Source of the DNA: JAWKIW01 sp046331175
Lineage (GTDB): Bacteria; Actinomycetota; Acidimicrobiia; Acidimicrobiales; Acidimicrobilacustridaceae
Assembly: GCA_046331175.1 (NCBI GenBank)
Contig: JAXLRI010000008.1
Span: 1 to 64,000, forward strand
Length of the DNA stretch: 64,000 nt
Direction: 5' to 3'
This document shows positions 49,435 through 60,520 of this stretch, piece by piece. The stretch's first letter is position 1. Each line of letters begins with the position of its first letter. Made by a program: the position numbers and the translations under genes. A model generated the notes under the pieces. The model was not told the DNA's origin. It ran no database searches and saw nothing but the letters and a program-made list of their open reading frames with translations.

Positions 49435-50577
49435 TCAGAGGATCTTGAGGCCGGGGTTGTAGCGGCGGGTAGGGGCAAGCTCGACGTCGACCCGCTCGGC
49501 GATGGCGCGGATGGCGGCCCCGGCCTCGCTCTCGGGGTCGTCGGCGACGATGGGGTCGCCCGAGTCGCCGCCCTCGCGCAGCGCGGTGACGAGCGGGACC
49601 TGGCCGACGAGGGGAACGCCGAGGCGCTCGGCCAGCTCGGCGCCGCCGCCCTCGCCGAAGATCTCGTAGCGCTTGCCGTCGTCACCGGTGAACCACGACA
49701 TGTTCTCGATGACGCCCTTGACCTCGAGGTTGACCTTCTGGGCCATGAACGCCGCCCGCTGGGCCACCCGCTGGGCGGCAGGCTGGGGGGTGGTGACCAC
49801 GTAGACCTCGCCGCGGGGCAGGAACTGGGCGAGGGACAGCGCGATGTCACCGGTGCCGGGCGGCAGGTCGATCACGAGGAAGTCGGGGTCGTCCCAGAAG
49901 ACGTCGGTGAGGAACTGCTCGAGGGCCTTGTGCAGCATCGGCCCCCGCCAGATGACCGGCTGGTCCTCCTGGGCGAAGAAGCCCATGGAGATGCAGCGCA
50001 CGCCGTGGGACTCGGGCGGCACGAGCATCTCGTCGATGACGACGGGCGGGTGCTCGACGCCGAGCATGCGCGGGATCGAGAAGCCCCACACGTCGGCGTC
50101 GACGACCGCCACCGATCGACCGCGCTGGGCCAGCGCCACCGCCAGGTTGGTGGTGAGCGAGGACTTGCCGACGCCGCCCTTGCCCGAGGCGATCAGCAGC
50201 ACGCGGGTGCGGCTGGCGGGGTCGGCGAAGGGGATGGCCCGCCCCTCGGCGTGGCCGTGCCCCTGGTGGGTGCCGGCCGTGGCCGCCGGGTCGCCGTGCA
50301 GCTTCTGGCGCAGGGCCGCCCGCTCGTTGTCGGTCATCACCGTGAAGTCGATGGCCACGTCGTCGATGCCGTCGAGCGCCGTGACCGCCTCGGTGACCCG
50401 CCGGTCGATCTCGTTGCGCAGCGGGCAGCCGGCGACGGTCAGGGCGATCTGGACGGCGACGTGCGGGCCGTCGATGGCCACCGTGCGGACCATGTCGAGC
50501 TCGACGATGCTGCGGTGCAGCTCGGGGTCCTCGACGGGGCGGAGGGCCTCGACGACGGCGGCTTCGGTGACGGCCAT
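49435..50577 (-). CDS. mrp: Mrp/ApbC-type P-loop ATPase (Fe-S cluster carrier)
   Basis: A 380-residue protein: an N-terminal DUF59/MIP18 domain (residues 1-80, VVEALRPVEDPELHRSIVEL, AGCPLRNEI), then the ATPase with VLLIASGKGGVGKSSLTTNL, VVDADVWGFSIPRMLG, VIDLPPGTGDIALSLAQF. The bridging CxxC of classical Mrp is not seen; the region reads NMSWFTGDDGKRYEIFGEGG, as is common in actinobacterial homologues. It converges with MBOAT and is divergent from the Fe-S-linked regulator and cysteine desulfurase genes, supporting an Fe-S assembly role. Confidence 0.92.
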   Translation of the reverse strand: MAVTEAAVVEALRPVEDPELHRSIVELDMVRTVAIDGPHVAVQIALTVAGCPLRNEIDRRVTEAVTALDGIDDVAIDFTVMTDNERAALRQKLHGDPAATAGTHQGHGHAEGRAIPFADPASRTRVLLIASGKGGVGKSSLTTNLAVALAQRGRSVAVVDADVWGFSIPRMLGVEHPPVVIDEMLVPPESHGVRCISMGFFAQEDQPVIWRGPMLHKALEQFLTDVFWDDPDFLVIDLPPGTGDIALSLAQFLPRGEVYVVTTPQPAAQRVAQRAAFMAQKVNLEVKGVIENMSWFTGDDGKRYEIFGEGGGAELAERLGVPLVGQVPLVTALREGGDSGDPIVADDPESEAGAAIRAIAERVDVELAPTRRYNPGLKIL

Positions 50578-50688
50578 GGGTTCCTCGGGCGGGTGGGATC
50601 GGGCGCGCGGCGCGCCGGATCGAGGTCGTCGGCCAGGGGTCGGTGGGCCGGCGGCCGCCGGGGAGCGAATTTCCCCTACGGCGATAGG

Positions 50689-50694
50689 TAGAAT
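50689..50694 (+). promoter_or_regulatory. -10 box of the sufR-like gene (leaderless)
   Basis: TAGAAT (five of six consensus bases) ends 6 nt before the GTG at 50701, so transcription probably starts at the start codon. The upstream CCTA-CGGCGA-TAGG inverted repeat (50675-50688) could be an operator. Confidence 0.55.
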
Positions 50695-50700
50695 ATCGGC

Positions 50701-51522
50701 GTGCCGTCCCCCCGCCACAGCCCGGCGAGCGACGCCGGCCCGGTCTCGGGACCCGAGGTCGAGGGCCCCGAACCCGCGCTGGGCACGGCCACCGCCGCCG
50801 ACCCCGGCACCGGACCGCTGAGCGCCACCGAGTTCGCCTCGATGGTCACGGCCATCACGTCGGCCTTCGGCGACCCCACCCGCCGCGACATCTACCTGTT
50901 CGCCCGGGAGCACGCCGACGGCGTCACCGCCGCCGAGGTGGCCGAGCGCTTCGCCCTGCACCCCAACGTGGCCCGCCACCACCTCGACAAGCTGGCCGCC
51001 GGTGGCTACCTCGAGGTCGCCGTGGCCCGCACCGGCCGCACGGGCGCCGGGCGCCCCTCCAAGCACTACCGGGTCACGGGCCGCTCCCCCACGCTCGAGT
51101 TCCCGGTGCGCCACGACGACCTGCTCGTCACGCTCCTCGGCCGGGCGCTGTCGCGCCTGCCCCGCCGCGAGGCCGAGGCCATGGCCGAGGAGGTCGGCCT
51201 CGAGTACGGGCGGCTCATGGCCCGCAGCCTCGGCGACTCCGGCGAGCAGCAGCGCTCCTTCCGCTCCGCCCTGCACGCGGTGGCCGACGCCCTCACCGCC
51301 CACGGCTTCGCCGCCCACGCCGAGAAGCACCACGACGAGCTGCGCATCGTGGCCGAGCACTGCCCGTTCGGCGGCGCCGCCATCGAGAACCCGGTGATCT
51401 GCGCCGTCGACCGCGGGATGGTCCGCGGGATGCTCGGCGAGCTCTACGGCGACACGTCCCCCGAGCTCGAGTCGTCGATCGCCCTCGGCGACGACGTCTG
51501 CGTCACCTCCATCGAGAGCTGA
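50701..51522 (+). CDS. SufR/ArsR-like helix-turn-helix regulator with C-terminal Cys residues
   Basis: A 273-residue regulator. The first 40 residues are disordered, then an ArsR-type winged helix (SAFGDPTRRDIYLFAREH, GVTAAEVAERFALHPNVARH, LDKLAAGGYLEV). The C-terminal domain has three Cys in HCPFGGAAIENPVICAVD and DDVCVTSI, a layout seen in SufR-type Fe-S sensors. With the cysteine desulfurase 6 nt downstream and mrp divergent, it probably represses Fe-S assembly genes. Start GTG at 50701 is supported by the adjacent -10 box. Confidence 0.82.
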   Translation: MPSPRHSPASDAGPVSGPEVEGPEPALGTATAADPGTGPLSATEFASMVTAITSAFGDPTRRDIYLFAREHADGVTAAEVAERFALHPNVARHHLDKLAAGGYLEVAVARTGRTGAGRPSKHYRVTGRSPTLEFPVRHDDLLVTLLGRALSRLPRREAEAMAEEVGLEYGRLMARSLGDSGEQQRSFRSALHAVADALTAHGFAAHAEKHHDELRIVAEHCPFGGAAIENPVICAVDRGMVRGMLGELYGDTSPELESSIALGDDVCVTSIES

Positions 51523-51528
51523 CCGGCC

Positions 51529-52662
51529 GTGAGCCGGCACTACCTCGACCACGCCTCGACGTCGCCGCCCCGCCCCGAGGCGGTGGCCGCGCTGGTGGGG
51601 TGGCTCCACGATCCGGCCGGCGACCCGGGTCGCATCCACGCCGAGGGCATGCGGGCCCGCGTCGCCCTCGAGGACGCCCGGGCGGCCGTGGCCCTCCTGC
51701 TGGGCGCCCGGCCCCGCGAGGTCGTCTTCACCAGCGGGGCCACCGAGGCGATCGCCACCGCCGTCGCCGGCACCGCGGCGCGGGGTCGTCGGATCGTCGT
51801 GCCCGCGATCGAGCACTCCGCCGTGCGCGCCGCCGCCGGCGCGCTCGCCGATCGCCACGGGCACGAGCTCGTCACCGTGGGGGTCGACCGCACGGGCCGC
51901 GTCGACGCCGACGAGCTGCTCGCCGCCGTCGACGACGACACCGCCCTGGTCAACCTGCAGTGGGGCAACCACGAGGTCGGCACGCTCCAGCCGGTGGCCG
52001 AGGTCGCCGCCGCCTGCCGGGAGCGCGGCGTCCTGCTGCACGTCGACGCCGCCCAGGCCGCCGGCCGGATCCCGATCGCGTTCGACGACCTCGGCGTCGA
52101 CCTGCTGTCGGTGTCGGCCCACAAGCTCGGCGGTCCGGCGGGCACCGGGGCGCTGCTCGTCCGCCGCGGCCTGCGCATCGACCCGCTGCTCCTCGGCGGC
52201 GACCAGGAGCGCGCCCGCCGCGCCGGGATGGAGGACGTGCCGGCGGCGGTGGCCTTCGGCGCCGCGTGCGCGGCGCTGGCCGGTGGCGACCGGCTGGCCG
52301 TCGAGGCCGCCGATGCCCGCCGCCGCACCGACCGCCTGCGCACCGGCCTGGCCGCCCTCGACGGTGTGGAGCTCCACGGCCACCCCGACCTGCGCCTCCC
52401 CCACCTCGTGTGCGCCGGGATCGACGGCATCGAACCCCAGGCCGTCCTGCTCGGGCTCGACCAGGCCGGCGTGGCCGCCCACTCGGGCAGCGCCTGTGCC
52501 ACCGAGGGTCTGGAGGACTCACCGGTGCTGGCCGCCATGGGCGTCGACGCCCACCGGTCGTTGCGCCTCAGCGTGGGCTGGTCGACCACCGACGCCGACG
52601 TCGACGCCGTCCTGGCGGCGCTGCCGCCGATCCTCGACCACCTCCGCGCCCTGGCCCGCTGA
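51529..52662 (+). CDS. Cysteine desulfurase (NifS/IscS family)
   Basis: A 377-residue class V PLP aminotransferase that frees sulfur from cysteine for Fe-S clusters. The PLP Lys is Lys199 in VSAHKLGGPAGTGALL, the catalytic Cys is Cys323 in SGSACATEGLEDSPVLAAMG, and early motifs are YLDHASTSPPRPEAV and EVVFTSGATEAIA. Length is typical. It starts 6 nt after the regulator's stop, so the two form an operon beside mrp. Confidence 0.93.
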   Translation: MSRHYLDHASTSPPRPEAVAALVGWLHDPAGDPGRIHAEGMRARVALEDARAAVALLLGARPREVVFTSGATEAIATAVAGTAARGRRIVVPAIEHSAVRAAAGALADRHGHELVTVGVDRTGRVDADELLAAVDDDTALVNLQWGNHEVGTLQPVAEVAAACRERGVLLHVDAAQAAGRIPIAFDDLGVDLLSVSAHKLGGPAGTGALLVRRGLRIDPLLLGGDQERARRAGMEDVPAAVAFGAACAALAGGDRLAVEAADARRRTDRLRTGLAALDGVELHGHPDLRLPHLVCAGIDGIEPQAVLLGLDQAGVAAHSGSACATEGLEDSPVLAAMGVDAHRSLRLSVGWSTTDADVDAVLAALPPILDHLRALAR

Positions 52663-52704
52663 CGCGAGGGTCGCCGGCGCGACCGGGCGCCCGGACCGAG
52701 GGCG

Positions 52705-54009
52705 CTAGCCGACCTTGATGTCGTGGAGGGTGGCGAACCCGTCCCAGTCGTGCCAGTTGAGCGGCCCGCCCCCGTTCCAGCGCGCCGTGAGCCGGACGGT
52801 GGACGGCGCCAGCGAACCGGGGGCCGGGCCCTCCTCGGCGCCACGGGGACCGAGGGCCTCGGCGATGCGCTCGGCGGCGACGTCGCCCACCACCATCGAG
52901 TAGCTGAGGTGCGACGGCCACAGCGCCATGAAGGACTCGAGGCCGAAGGTCTCGAGCTTGGCCGGCGCCGGCTGGCCGACCGCCGAGGTGTCGCTCGCCG
53001 CCATCATCGGGTGCTCGGTCTTGCGGCGGGCGTAGACCCCCCACTCGAGCCTTCGTCGCAGCTCGGCCAGCTCGGGACTCGCACCGAAGAGGGTCTCGAC
53101 CGCGGCCGCCACCACCTTGGAGTCGACCTGCGGGTCGAACCGCAGGTCCTCGGCGCCGAGGGTGGTCTGGGCGTCGTCGATGGGCGGGCTCACCAGCCAG
53201 GCGGTGACCCCGCCTCCCAGGGGGTGCGAGGTGATCTGCAGGCCGGCGACGTGGCCCGAGACCTGCGGCAGGTCGACGCCCCGGATGCAGATCAGGTGCT
53301 TCTTGCGGACGGCCTGGCAGGCCCGGGCGGTCTCGGTGCGCTCGCGCCGGACGCTCGCGTCGCGGAAGCGGGCGGCGACCTTGTGCAGGAGCTCGGCGTT
53401 GCCGCCGCTGGCCGCGAAGACGGTGAAGCGGGGCACGATCGGCACGGTGCGGTCACCAACCTCGACGGCGATCGAGTCGATGGCCCGATCGGCGGCCAGG
53501 TCGAAGCGCACGACCCGCCCCTCGAAGAAGCGGTCCTCGATGCCCCGCCGCAGCTCGGCCAGCACGTCGGCGGGGTCGACCACGACGTCGTTGTCGAGCA
53601 GGAACGGCGACGCGTCGGCCTCGGAGCCGCCGGCGAAGATCGGCGGCACGTCGTCGGCCGGCCGATAGGTCAGCGCCGCGTCGGTCCACAGCCTGGTCCG
53701 GGTGCCCACCTCGTCGGGCCGGGCCAGGTACATCGCCGGGGCCTCGTTCTGGGGCACCCCGTTGGACTCGGCCCACAGCCGCCAGTAGCCCGCGGCGCGC
53801 CGGGCCGGCTGGATGCGGGCCACGTCGTTGCCGTCGTAGCCCGCGGTCAGGTAGCCCTCGGCCTCGAGCGTCTCGACCGGCATCGACGGGTCGGTGACGA
53901 CGCAGATCGAGTAGCGATCGTGCAGCTGCCGGGCCAGGTAGTGGCCCATCATGCCGCCGCCGACGATGGCGACGTCGACCACGAGATCCTCGTCGAGGTC
54001 GATGGGCAT
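52705..54009 (-). CDS. FAD-dependent oxidoreductase
   Basis: A 434-residue flavoprotein. The FAD dinucleotide loop is VDVAIVGGGMMGHYLARQL near the N-terminus, and a VFAASGGNAELLHKVAARFR segment marks the second FAD contact region. The middle is a DAO-like fold. The substrate is unknown. TACATT (54016-54021) lies 6 nt before the ATG, another leaderless start. It converges with the cysteine desulfurase and is divergent from the histidine phosphatase; I see no functional link. Confidence 0.8.
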   Translation of the reverse strand: MPIDLDEDLVVDVAIVGGGMMGHYLARQLHDRYSICVVTDPSMPVETLEAEGYLTAGYDGNDVARIQPARRAAGYWRLWAESNGVPQNEAPAMYLARPDEVGTRTRLWTDAALTYRPADDVPPIFAGGSEADASPFLLDNDVVVDPADVLAELRRGIEDRFFEGRVVRFDLAADRAIDSIAVEVGDRTVPIVPRFTVFAASGGNAELLHKVAARFRDASVRRERTETARACQAVRKKHLICIRGVDLPQVSGHVAGLQITSHPLGGGVTAWLVSPPIDDAQTTLGAEDLRFDPQVDSKVVAAAVETLFGASPELAELRRRLEWGVYARRKTEHPMMAASDTSAVGQPAPAKLETFGLESFMALWPSHLSYSMVVGDVAAERIAEALGPRGAEEGPAPGSLAPSTVRLTARWNGGGPLNWHDWDGFATLHDIKVG

Positions 54010-54091
54010 GGCAGGAATGTAGTGGGCGGCCACGACCACCGTGCGCGCTCGCGGCCGTGAGGTCCCCGACCCACGGGTACAGTGCGCCGCC

Positions 54092-54562
54092 GTGCCCGTG
54101 TACCTCGTCCGCCACGCCCACGCGGGCAACCGGTCGCAGTGGAAGGGACCCGACGCCGAGCGACCGGTGTCCGAGCGGGGCGCGGCCCAGGCGCGGGCCC
54201 TGGCCGACGAGCTGGCCGACGCCGGCGTCCGCCGCGTCGTGGCCAGCCCCACCGAGCGCTGCATCCAGACGGTCGTCCCGCTCGCGGAGCGCCTCGGGCT
54301 CGAGGTCCGAACCCGCAAGCTGCTCGCCGCCGACGCCGACCCCGACGCCGCCATCGCCTACCTCGTGGCCCACGCCGACGAGCACCCGGTGCTGTGCAGC
54401 CACGGCGAGCTGATCCCCAAGGTGATCGGCCGGCTCGTCTCCCGGGGCATGAAGACCAAGGCCGCGGTCGCCGCCGAGAAGGCCTCGGTGTGGGTGCTCG
54501 ACGTCGAAGGCGGCCGCGTGGTCCGCGGCCGCTACCTGCCCCCACCCAAGCTGCGGGGGTGA
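54092..54562 (+). CDS. Histidine phosphatase (SixA/phosphoglycerate-mutase-like)
   Basis: A 156-residue branch-2 histidine phosphatase of the SixA size class. RHG-type active site VYLVRHAHAGNRSQWKG, ERCIQTVVPLAERLG and the second His in VLCSHGELIPKVIGRL are present. TACAGT lies 8 nt before the GTG. SixA-type enzymes dephosphorylate phosphohistidine; the substrate here is unproven. It converges with the ccm operon. Confidence 0.85.
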   Translation: MPVYLVRHAHAGNRSQWKGPDAERPVSERGAAQARALADELADAGVRRVVASPTERCIQTVVPLAERLGLEVRTRKLLAADADPDAAIAYLVAHADEHPVLCSHGELIPKVIGRLVSRGMKTKAAVAAEKASVWVLDVEGGRVVRGRYLPPPKLRG

Positions 54563-54586
54563 GGCCGCCGCCCCGGGTCGTGCAGG

Positions 54587-55603
54587 CTACGGCGTGGCCG
54601 ACGGCGACCCGGGCGCCGTCGAGCCGGGCGGCGCCGAGCCGGCCGAGCTCGAGCCCGACGGCTCCGAGCCGTCGACGCTCGCCCGCAGGCCCTGGACCAT
54701 CTGCTGCATGAAGGGCGGGATCTGGCTGTCGGGCACCTTGGCCAGCTCGGCTCGGGCCCCGGCCAGATCACCGGCGTTGCGCAGCAGGATCGCCTTGAAC
54801 ACGTGGGCGTCGGGATAGTCGGGCTTGGCCACGATGGCCCGGTCGAGCCAGCTCGCCGCCTCCTGGTCGAGCGCCGGCTGGCGATCGGCCGGCCCGTTGA
54901 CGGCGAGGGTGTGCAGCAGCCAGCCCCGGTAGGTCATGGCCTCGGCGTTGGCCGGATCGGCCTGCAGGGCGTCGTCGTAGGCCTTGATGGCCGCCTTGAA
55001 GTGCTCGACGGCACCCGTGCCGTCGCCGCTCTGGAGGGCCTGGTTGGCCTCGGCCGTCTCGCTGCGGGCCTTGGCCAGCAGGTCGCGGCTGGTCTGGCGG
55101 ATGTCGCCGGTGGCGCTGTCGCCGGCGGAGCGCCGGCCGAGGGCCTGGGCCAGCACGGCGCCGACCACGAGGGCAGCCACCACGATGAGGGCGGCGATGG
55201 CCAGGGTGCGGCCCCGCGAGCCTCGGGGACGGGCCGCCATCGCCGTCTGGTGCCCCTCGATGGCGCGCAGGACGGCCGCCGCCCGCGCCGTGTAGTCGTC
55301 CTTGAGGGCGGCGTAGTCGCCGTCGTCGAGGTCGCCGGCGTCGTGCTCGCGCTCGAGGTCGCGCAGCGACCGCAGGAGGAAGTCGCGCTGCTCCTCGAGG
55401 GCGGCGAGCGCATCGGGGTCGAGCGGGGCGGCCGGACGACGGTCGGCGACCGTGGCACCCGCACCGGACCCGGCCGAGCCGCTCCCCCGATCGCGAGCAG
55501 CCCGGGTCGTCGCACCGCTCGTCGCCTCGCTCTCGCGAGCGGCCTTGCGGGCGGCGGTGCCGCCGCCTCCGGAGCGGGTGGGTGGCCGGGTGGGCGCGCT
55601 CAC
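54587..55603 (-). CDS. ccmI: CcmI-like cytochrome c biogenesis protein with TPR-like region
   Basis: A 338-residue membrane protein ending the ccm operon. A disordered basic head, an acidic helical segment (EEQRDFLLRSLRDLEREHD) and one membrane helix (RTLAIAALIVVAALVVGAVL) are followed by TPR-like helices (AEANQALQSGDGTGAVEHFK and AYDDALQADPANAEAMTYRG). CcmI presents apocytochrome to CcmF/H. The DLEREHDAGDLDDGDYAALK motif is typical of CcmI heads. GTG start overlaps the ccmH stop (GTGA). Confidence 0.82.
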   Translation of the reverse strand: MSAPTRPPTRSGGGGTAARKAARESEATSGATTRAARDRGSGSAGSGAGATVADRRPAAPLDPDALAALEEQRDFLLRSLRDLEREHDAGDLDDGDYAALKDDYTARAAAVLRAIEGHQTAMAARPRGSRGRTLAIAALIVVAALVVGAVLAQALGRRSAGDSATGDIRQTSRDLLAKARSETAEANQALQSGDGTGAVEHFKAAIKAYDDALQADPANAEAMTYRGWLLHTLAVNGPADRQPALDQEAASWLDRAIVAKPDYPDAHVFKAILLRNAGDLAGARAELAKVPDSQIPPFMQQMVQGLRASVDGSEPSGSSSAGSAPPGSTAPGSPSATP

Positions 55604-56286
55604 GACCGGGCCCCATCGGCGGGCTCGGCGGACGACCCCGGCTCGCCCGGCTCGTCCGGCTCGTCCGCCTCGTTGGCGTCGTCCGACGCGGTCGCCTCGT
55701 CGGGCGGGCCGGTGCGGGCGGCGGCCGGCGCGCCGCGGTCGGCGAGCGCCTCCGCGACCAGGGCCTCGTCGGCGGCGCTGGCGTGGAGCGTTCCGGCCTG
55801 CTGCCACCGCCGGAACACGACGACGAGCCCCGCGACGGCCAGGAGCCCGACGACGATCGGCAGGGCCCACACGAGGCCGGCGGTGCCCGACCCGCTGGGG
55901 TCGAGCGAGATGTCGTCGTACTTCTGCAGGAGCCGGTCGCGGATCTGCTCCTCGGACAGCCCCGACTCGAAGCCCTTGGCGATCTCGACGCGGATCTGCT
56001 GGGAGATCTGGGCGTCGCTCTGGGCCACCGACTCGCCGTTGCAGGTGGGGCAGCGCACGGTGCGGGCCACCGCGTTGACCCGCTCGGCCTGGGTGGCCGG
56101 CGGGCGCTCGCCCATGGCGCCGATGACGAGCGCCCCGGCCACCACCACCAGGACCGCGAGCCACGGCCACCAGCCGGTGCGGTGCGCTCCCCGCCGGGAC
56201 GGCTCGCCCGAGCCCTCGCCGGCCCGGTCGGGATCGCCGTCGACGACCCGGTCGGCCGGCGTGGGCTCGAGGGTGCGGCGGCTCAC
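55600..56286 (-). CDS. ccmH: Cytochrome c-type biogenesis protein CcmH
   Basis: A 228-residue thiol reductase subunit. The CPTCNGESVAQSDAQIS motif (CxxC) reduces the apocytochrome haem-binding cysteines. A membrane helix precedes it (WLAVLVVVAGALVIGAM) and another follows (GLVWALPIVVGLLAVAGLVV). The C-terminal tail is acidic and low-complexity. GTGA overlaps join it to ccmG upstream and ccmI downstream. Confidence 0.9.
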   Translation of the reverse strand: MSRRTLEPTPADRVVDGDPDRAGEGSGEPSRRGAHRTGWWPWLAVLVVVAGALVIGAMGERPPATQAERVNAVARTVRCPTCNGESVAQSDAQISQQIRVEIAKGFESGLSEEQIRDRLLQKYDDISLDPSGSGTAGLVWALPIVVGLLAVAGLVVVFRRWQQAGTLHASAADEALVAEALADRGAPAAARTGPPDEATASDDANEADEPDEPGEPGSSAEPADGARS

Positions 56287-56891
56287 GACCCGCTCCCGTT
56301 CCCCGAGCCGCCGGCGGGCCCCGAGCCCGCCTTCTCGATCTCGTTGATGACGGCGTCGACCTGGTCGGCCTTCACCCCGCCCACGAACTTCTGGACGATG
56401 GTGCCGTCGGGCGCCACGAGGAACGACTCGGGCAGGGCGGCGACGCCGAAGTCGATGGCGGCGCTGTTCTGCCCGGCGATGACCGGCCACGACCCGCCCC
56501 GCTCGGCGAAGAACCGGCGGATGTTCTCCTCGGAGTCCTGGAACGACACGCTCACCACCGACGCGTCGCCGGCGGCCTTGTGCCGGTCGGCGAAGGCGAC
56601 CAGCTCGGGGTGCTCGACCTGGCAGGGGATGCACCACGTGGCGAAGAAGTTGACCAGCACGTAGCGGCCGCGCTGGTTGTCGATGTCGTAGCGACCGCCG
56701 TCGAGCGTGGCCCCCGACAGGGCCGGCACGACCTTGCCCACCAGCGGGCTCTGCTGGTCGCGCTCCTCGGCCGGCTTGCGGGTGGCGAGCAGCGCGATGA
56801 ACGCCAGCAGCACCACGGCGACCGCGGCGGCGACGTAGGGGGCGACGCGTCGCCGCGGCACCACCGACCGGCCGTCGTCGACGACGTCCAC
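56283..56891 (-). CDS. ccmG: Thioredoxin-like CcmG/ResA protein
   Basis: A 202-residue membrane-anchored thioredoxin-fold protein. One N-terminal helix (VAAAVAVVLLAFIALLA) and the active site NFFATWCIPCQVEHPELV (CxxC) reduce CcmH or apocytochrome. ALPESFLVAPDGTIV is the cis-Pro segment. The GTG at 56891 follows the ccmF stop by 7 nt, and the C-terminal Gly/Ser tail overlaps the ccmH start. Confidence 0.9.
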   Translation of the reverse strand: MDVVDDGRSVVPRRRVAPYVAAAVAVVLLAFIALLATRKPAEERDQQSPLVGKVVPALSGATLDGGRYDIDNQRGRYVLVNFFATWCIPCQVEHPELVAFADRHKAAGDASVVSVSFQDSEENIRRFFAERGGSWPVIAGQNSAAIDFGVAALPESFLVAPDGTIVQKFVGGVKADQVDAVINEIEKAGSGPAGGSGNGSGS

Positions 56892-56898
56892 GACGACC

Positions 56899-58962
<2,064 letters not shown>

Positions 58963-59023
58963 CGGGCCCTCCGGCCGCACCGATCGGCGGCCTGCCCGCG
59001 GCCGCGCCCGACGGGCGCGGCGG

Positions 59024-59590
59024 TCACGGCTTCACCCCGCCCTGGGTCTCGGCGTCGGTCAACCGCTCGGGGTTCTTGGCGTCGTACTCCTCGGAGTGCT
59101 TCACCATGATGCGATCGCTGGCGAAGGCGGTCTGGCTGTCGTTCCAGCGGCCCTCGAGGACCACGGGGATGTCGGGCTGGAACAGCTGGGGCGGGTCGCC
59201 GACGTGATCGACGGGCACCTGCACGCCCTTGTAGGTCACCTTGAACGACACGCCCTCGGCGGTGCGGGTGACGCTGTCGGGCACCACGGTGCCCTGGAGG
59301 CGGAACCGCTTGTCGGCCAGGTCCTGCTTCTGGGCCACGGCCTCGTCGGCGTTCAGGAAGAACACGGTGGCCGAGCCCAGCGAGCGCACCACGAACACCC
59401 CCGCCACCAGGACCAGGGCGAGGATGCCCAGCACGACCCAGCGGCTGCCCCGTCGGCGCGACGATGCCGCCCCGGGACCCGTGCGCGGCGTGAGGTCGAG
59501 GCCCCCGGCGGCGGCGTCGCCGGGCGCGGCGGCCGCGTCCCCGGTGGTGGTGCCGTCGGTGGTGCCGTCGGTGGGGCGGGTCACATCCAT
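59024..59590 (-). CDS. ccmE: Haem chaperone CcmE
   Basis: A 188-residue membrane-anchored haem chaperone (OB-fold). A membrane helix is WVVLGILALVLVAGVFVV, and the covalent haem site reads VKHSEEYDAKNP: the His is kept (HxxxY) rather than the Cys seen in many archaeal and some Gram-positive CcmE proteins. A low-complexity Asp/Gly head precedes the helix. The ATG at 59590 overlaps ccmD's stop by about 10 nt. Confidence 0.93.
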   Translation of the reverse strand: MDVTRPTDGTTDGTTTGDAAAAPGDAAAGGLDLTPRTGPGAASSRRRGSRWVVLGILALVLVAGVFVVRSLGSATVFFLNADEAVAQKQDLADKRFRLQGTVVPDSVTRTAEGVSFKVTYKGVQVPVDHVGDPPQLFQPDIPVVLEGRWNDSQTAFASDRIMVKHSEEYDAKNPERLTDAETQGGVKP

Positions 59591-59718
59591 CGGCGATCCT
59601 CCGGCGGGACCTGCCGGCTCAACCGCCGGCCCCGGGCGACCAGCGCGGCGGCGTACACGCCGACGGCCCCGAAGGTGACCAGCCAGCCGGCGACGATGTA
59701 GAGGGTGTCGTTCTCCAC
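59581..59718 (-). CDS. ccmD: CcmD-like small membrane protein
   Basis: A 45-residue peptide starting VENDTLYIVAGWLVTFGAVG, with one hydrophobic segment (WLVTFGAVGVYAAALVA) and a basic tail (RGRRLSRQVPP). CcmD stabilises the CcmABC-CcmE complex. Recognition is by position between ccmC (1 nt away) and ccmE (10-nt overlap), not by residues alone. Too short for ordinary gene finders. Confidence 0.8.
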   Translation of the reverse strand: MENDTLYIVAGWLVTFGAVGVYAAALVARGRRLSRQVPPEDRRWM

Positions 59719-59719
59719 G

Positions 59720-60520
59720 TCAGCGCTCCGTCCCGTCGGTGCGACCGGTGGGACCGGCCTCGGCCCGCCGATCGGCGATGGCGGCGTCGAGGCCCTGGGC
59801 CTCCACCTGCTCCTCGAGCCAGCCCACGCGGAACCGCACGATGAGCAACCAGGCGAAGACCAGGAACATCACCAGGAACCCCAGGCTCATGGTGAACAGC
59901 TGCAGGCCCTCGATCTTGGCCCCGGGCAGGGTGAGGGTGGGCTCCTGGTGCAGGGTGCGCCACCACTCGACGGACTGGCGCACGAGGATCACGTTGGGCA
60001 CGAGCAGCAGGCCGAGCCAGGCCGCCCGGCGCGACCGCACGTCGGGGTCGGCCGGCAGGCGCCGCAGGGCCAGGTAGCCGACCAGCAGCAACATGAGCAT
60101 GGCGGTCGACGTGAGCCGGGCGTCCCACACCCAGAACACGCCCCAGGTGGGCTTGCCCCAGAGCATCCCCGTGAGCAGCGTGACGCCGCAGAACACGGCG
60201 GCGATCTCGGCCGAGGCGCCGGCCACGAGGTCCCACCACCGGGACCGCTTCCACAGCACGGCGATCGACCCGATGGTGGTCAGGAAGCAGCCGACGTAGG
60301 CGGTGGTGGCCGCCGGTGGGTGCACGTAGATGAGCCGGACCATGGCGCCCTGCACCCGATCCTCGGGCGTGCCCCACAGGCCCAGCAGGGCGAGGGCCAC
60401 GGCGCCGGCCAGCGCGACCAGGCCGAGCACCACCGTCCCCTTCGACAGGACGCCCCGGGGGCCACCGTCGGCGGGGGCCGGCACCGTGGCGTCGTTGCCG
60501 CTGGTGACGTGGGTGGTCAC
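59720..60520 (-). CDS. ccmC: Haem export/transfer protein CcmC
   Basis: A 266-residue six-helix membrane protein. The WWD domain is TWGVFWVWDARLTSTAML, with haem-ligand His candidates in LIYVHPPAATTAYV and WWRTLHQEPTLTLPG. It moves haem to CcmE. The GTG start overlaps the ccmB stop (GTGA), and ccmD starts 1 nt after its stop. Confidence 0.94.
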   Translation of the reverse strand: MTTHVTSGNDATVPAPADGGPRGVLSKGTVVLGLVALAGAVALALLGLWGTPEDRVQGAMVRLIYVHPPAATTAYVGCFLTTIGSIAVLWKRSRWWDLVAGASAEIAAVFCGVTLLTGMLWGKPTWGVFWVWDARLTSTAMLMLLLVGYLALRRLPADPDVRSRRAAWLGLLLVPNVILVRQSVEWWRTLHQEPTLTLPGAKIEGLQLFTMSLGFLVMFLVFAWLLIVRFRVGWLEEQVEAQGLDAAIADRRAEAGPTGRTDGTER

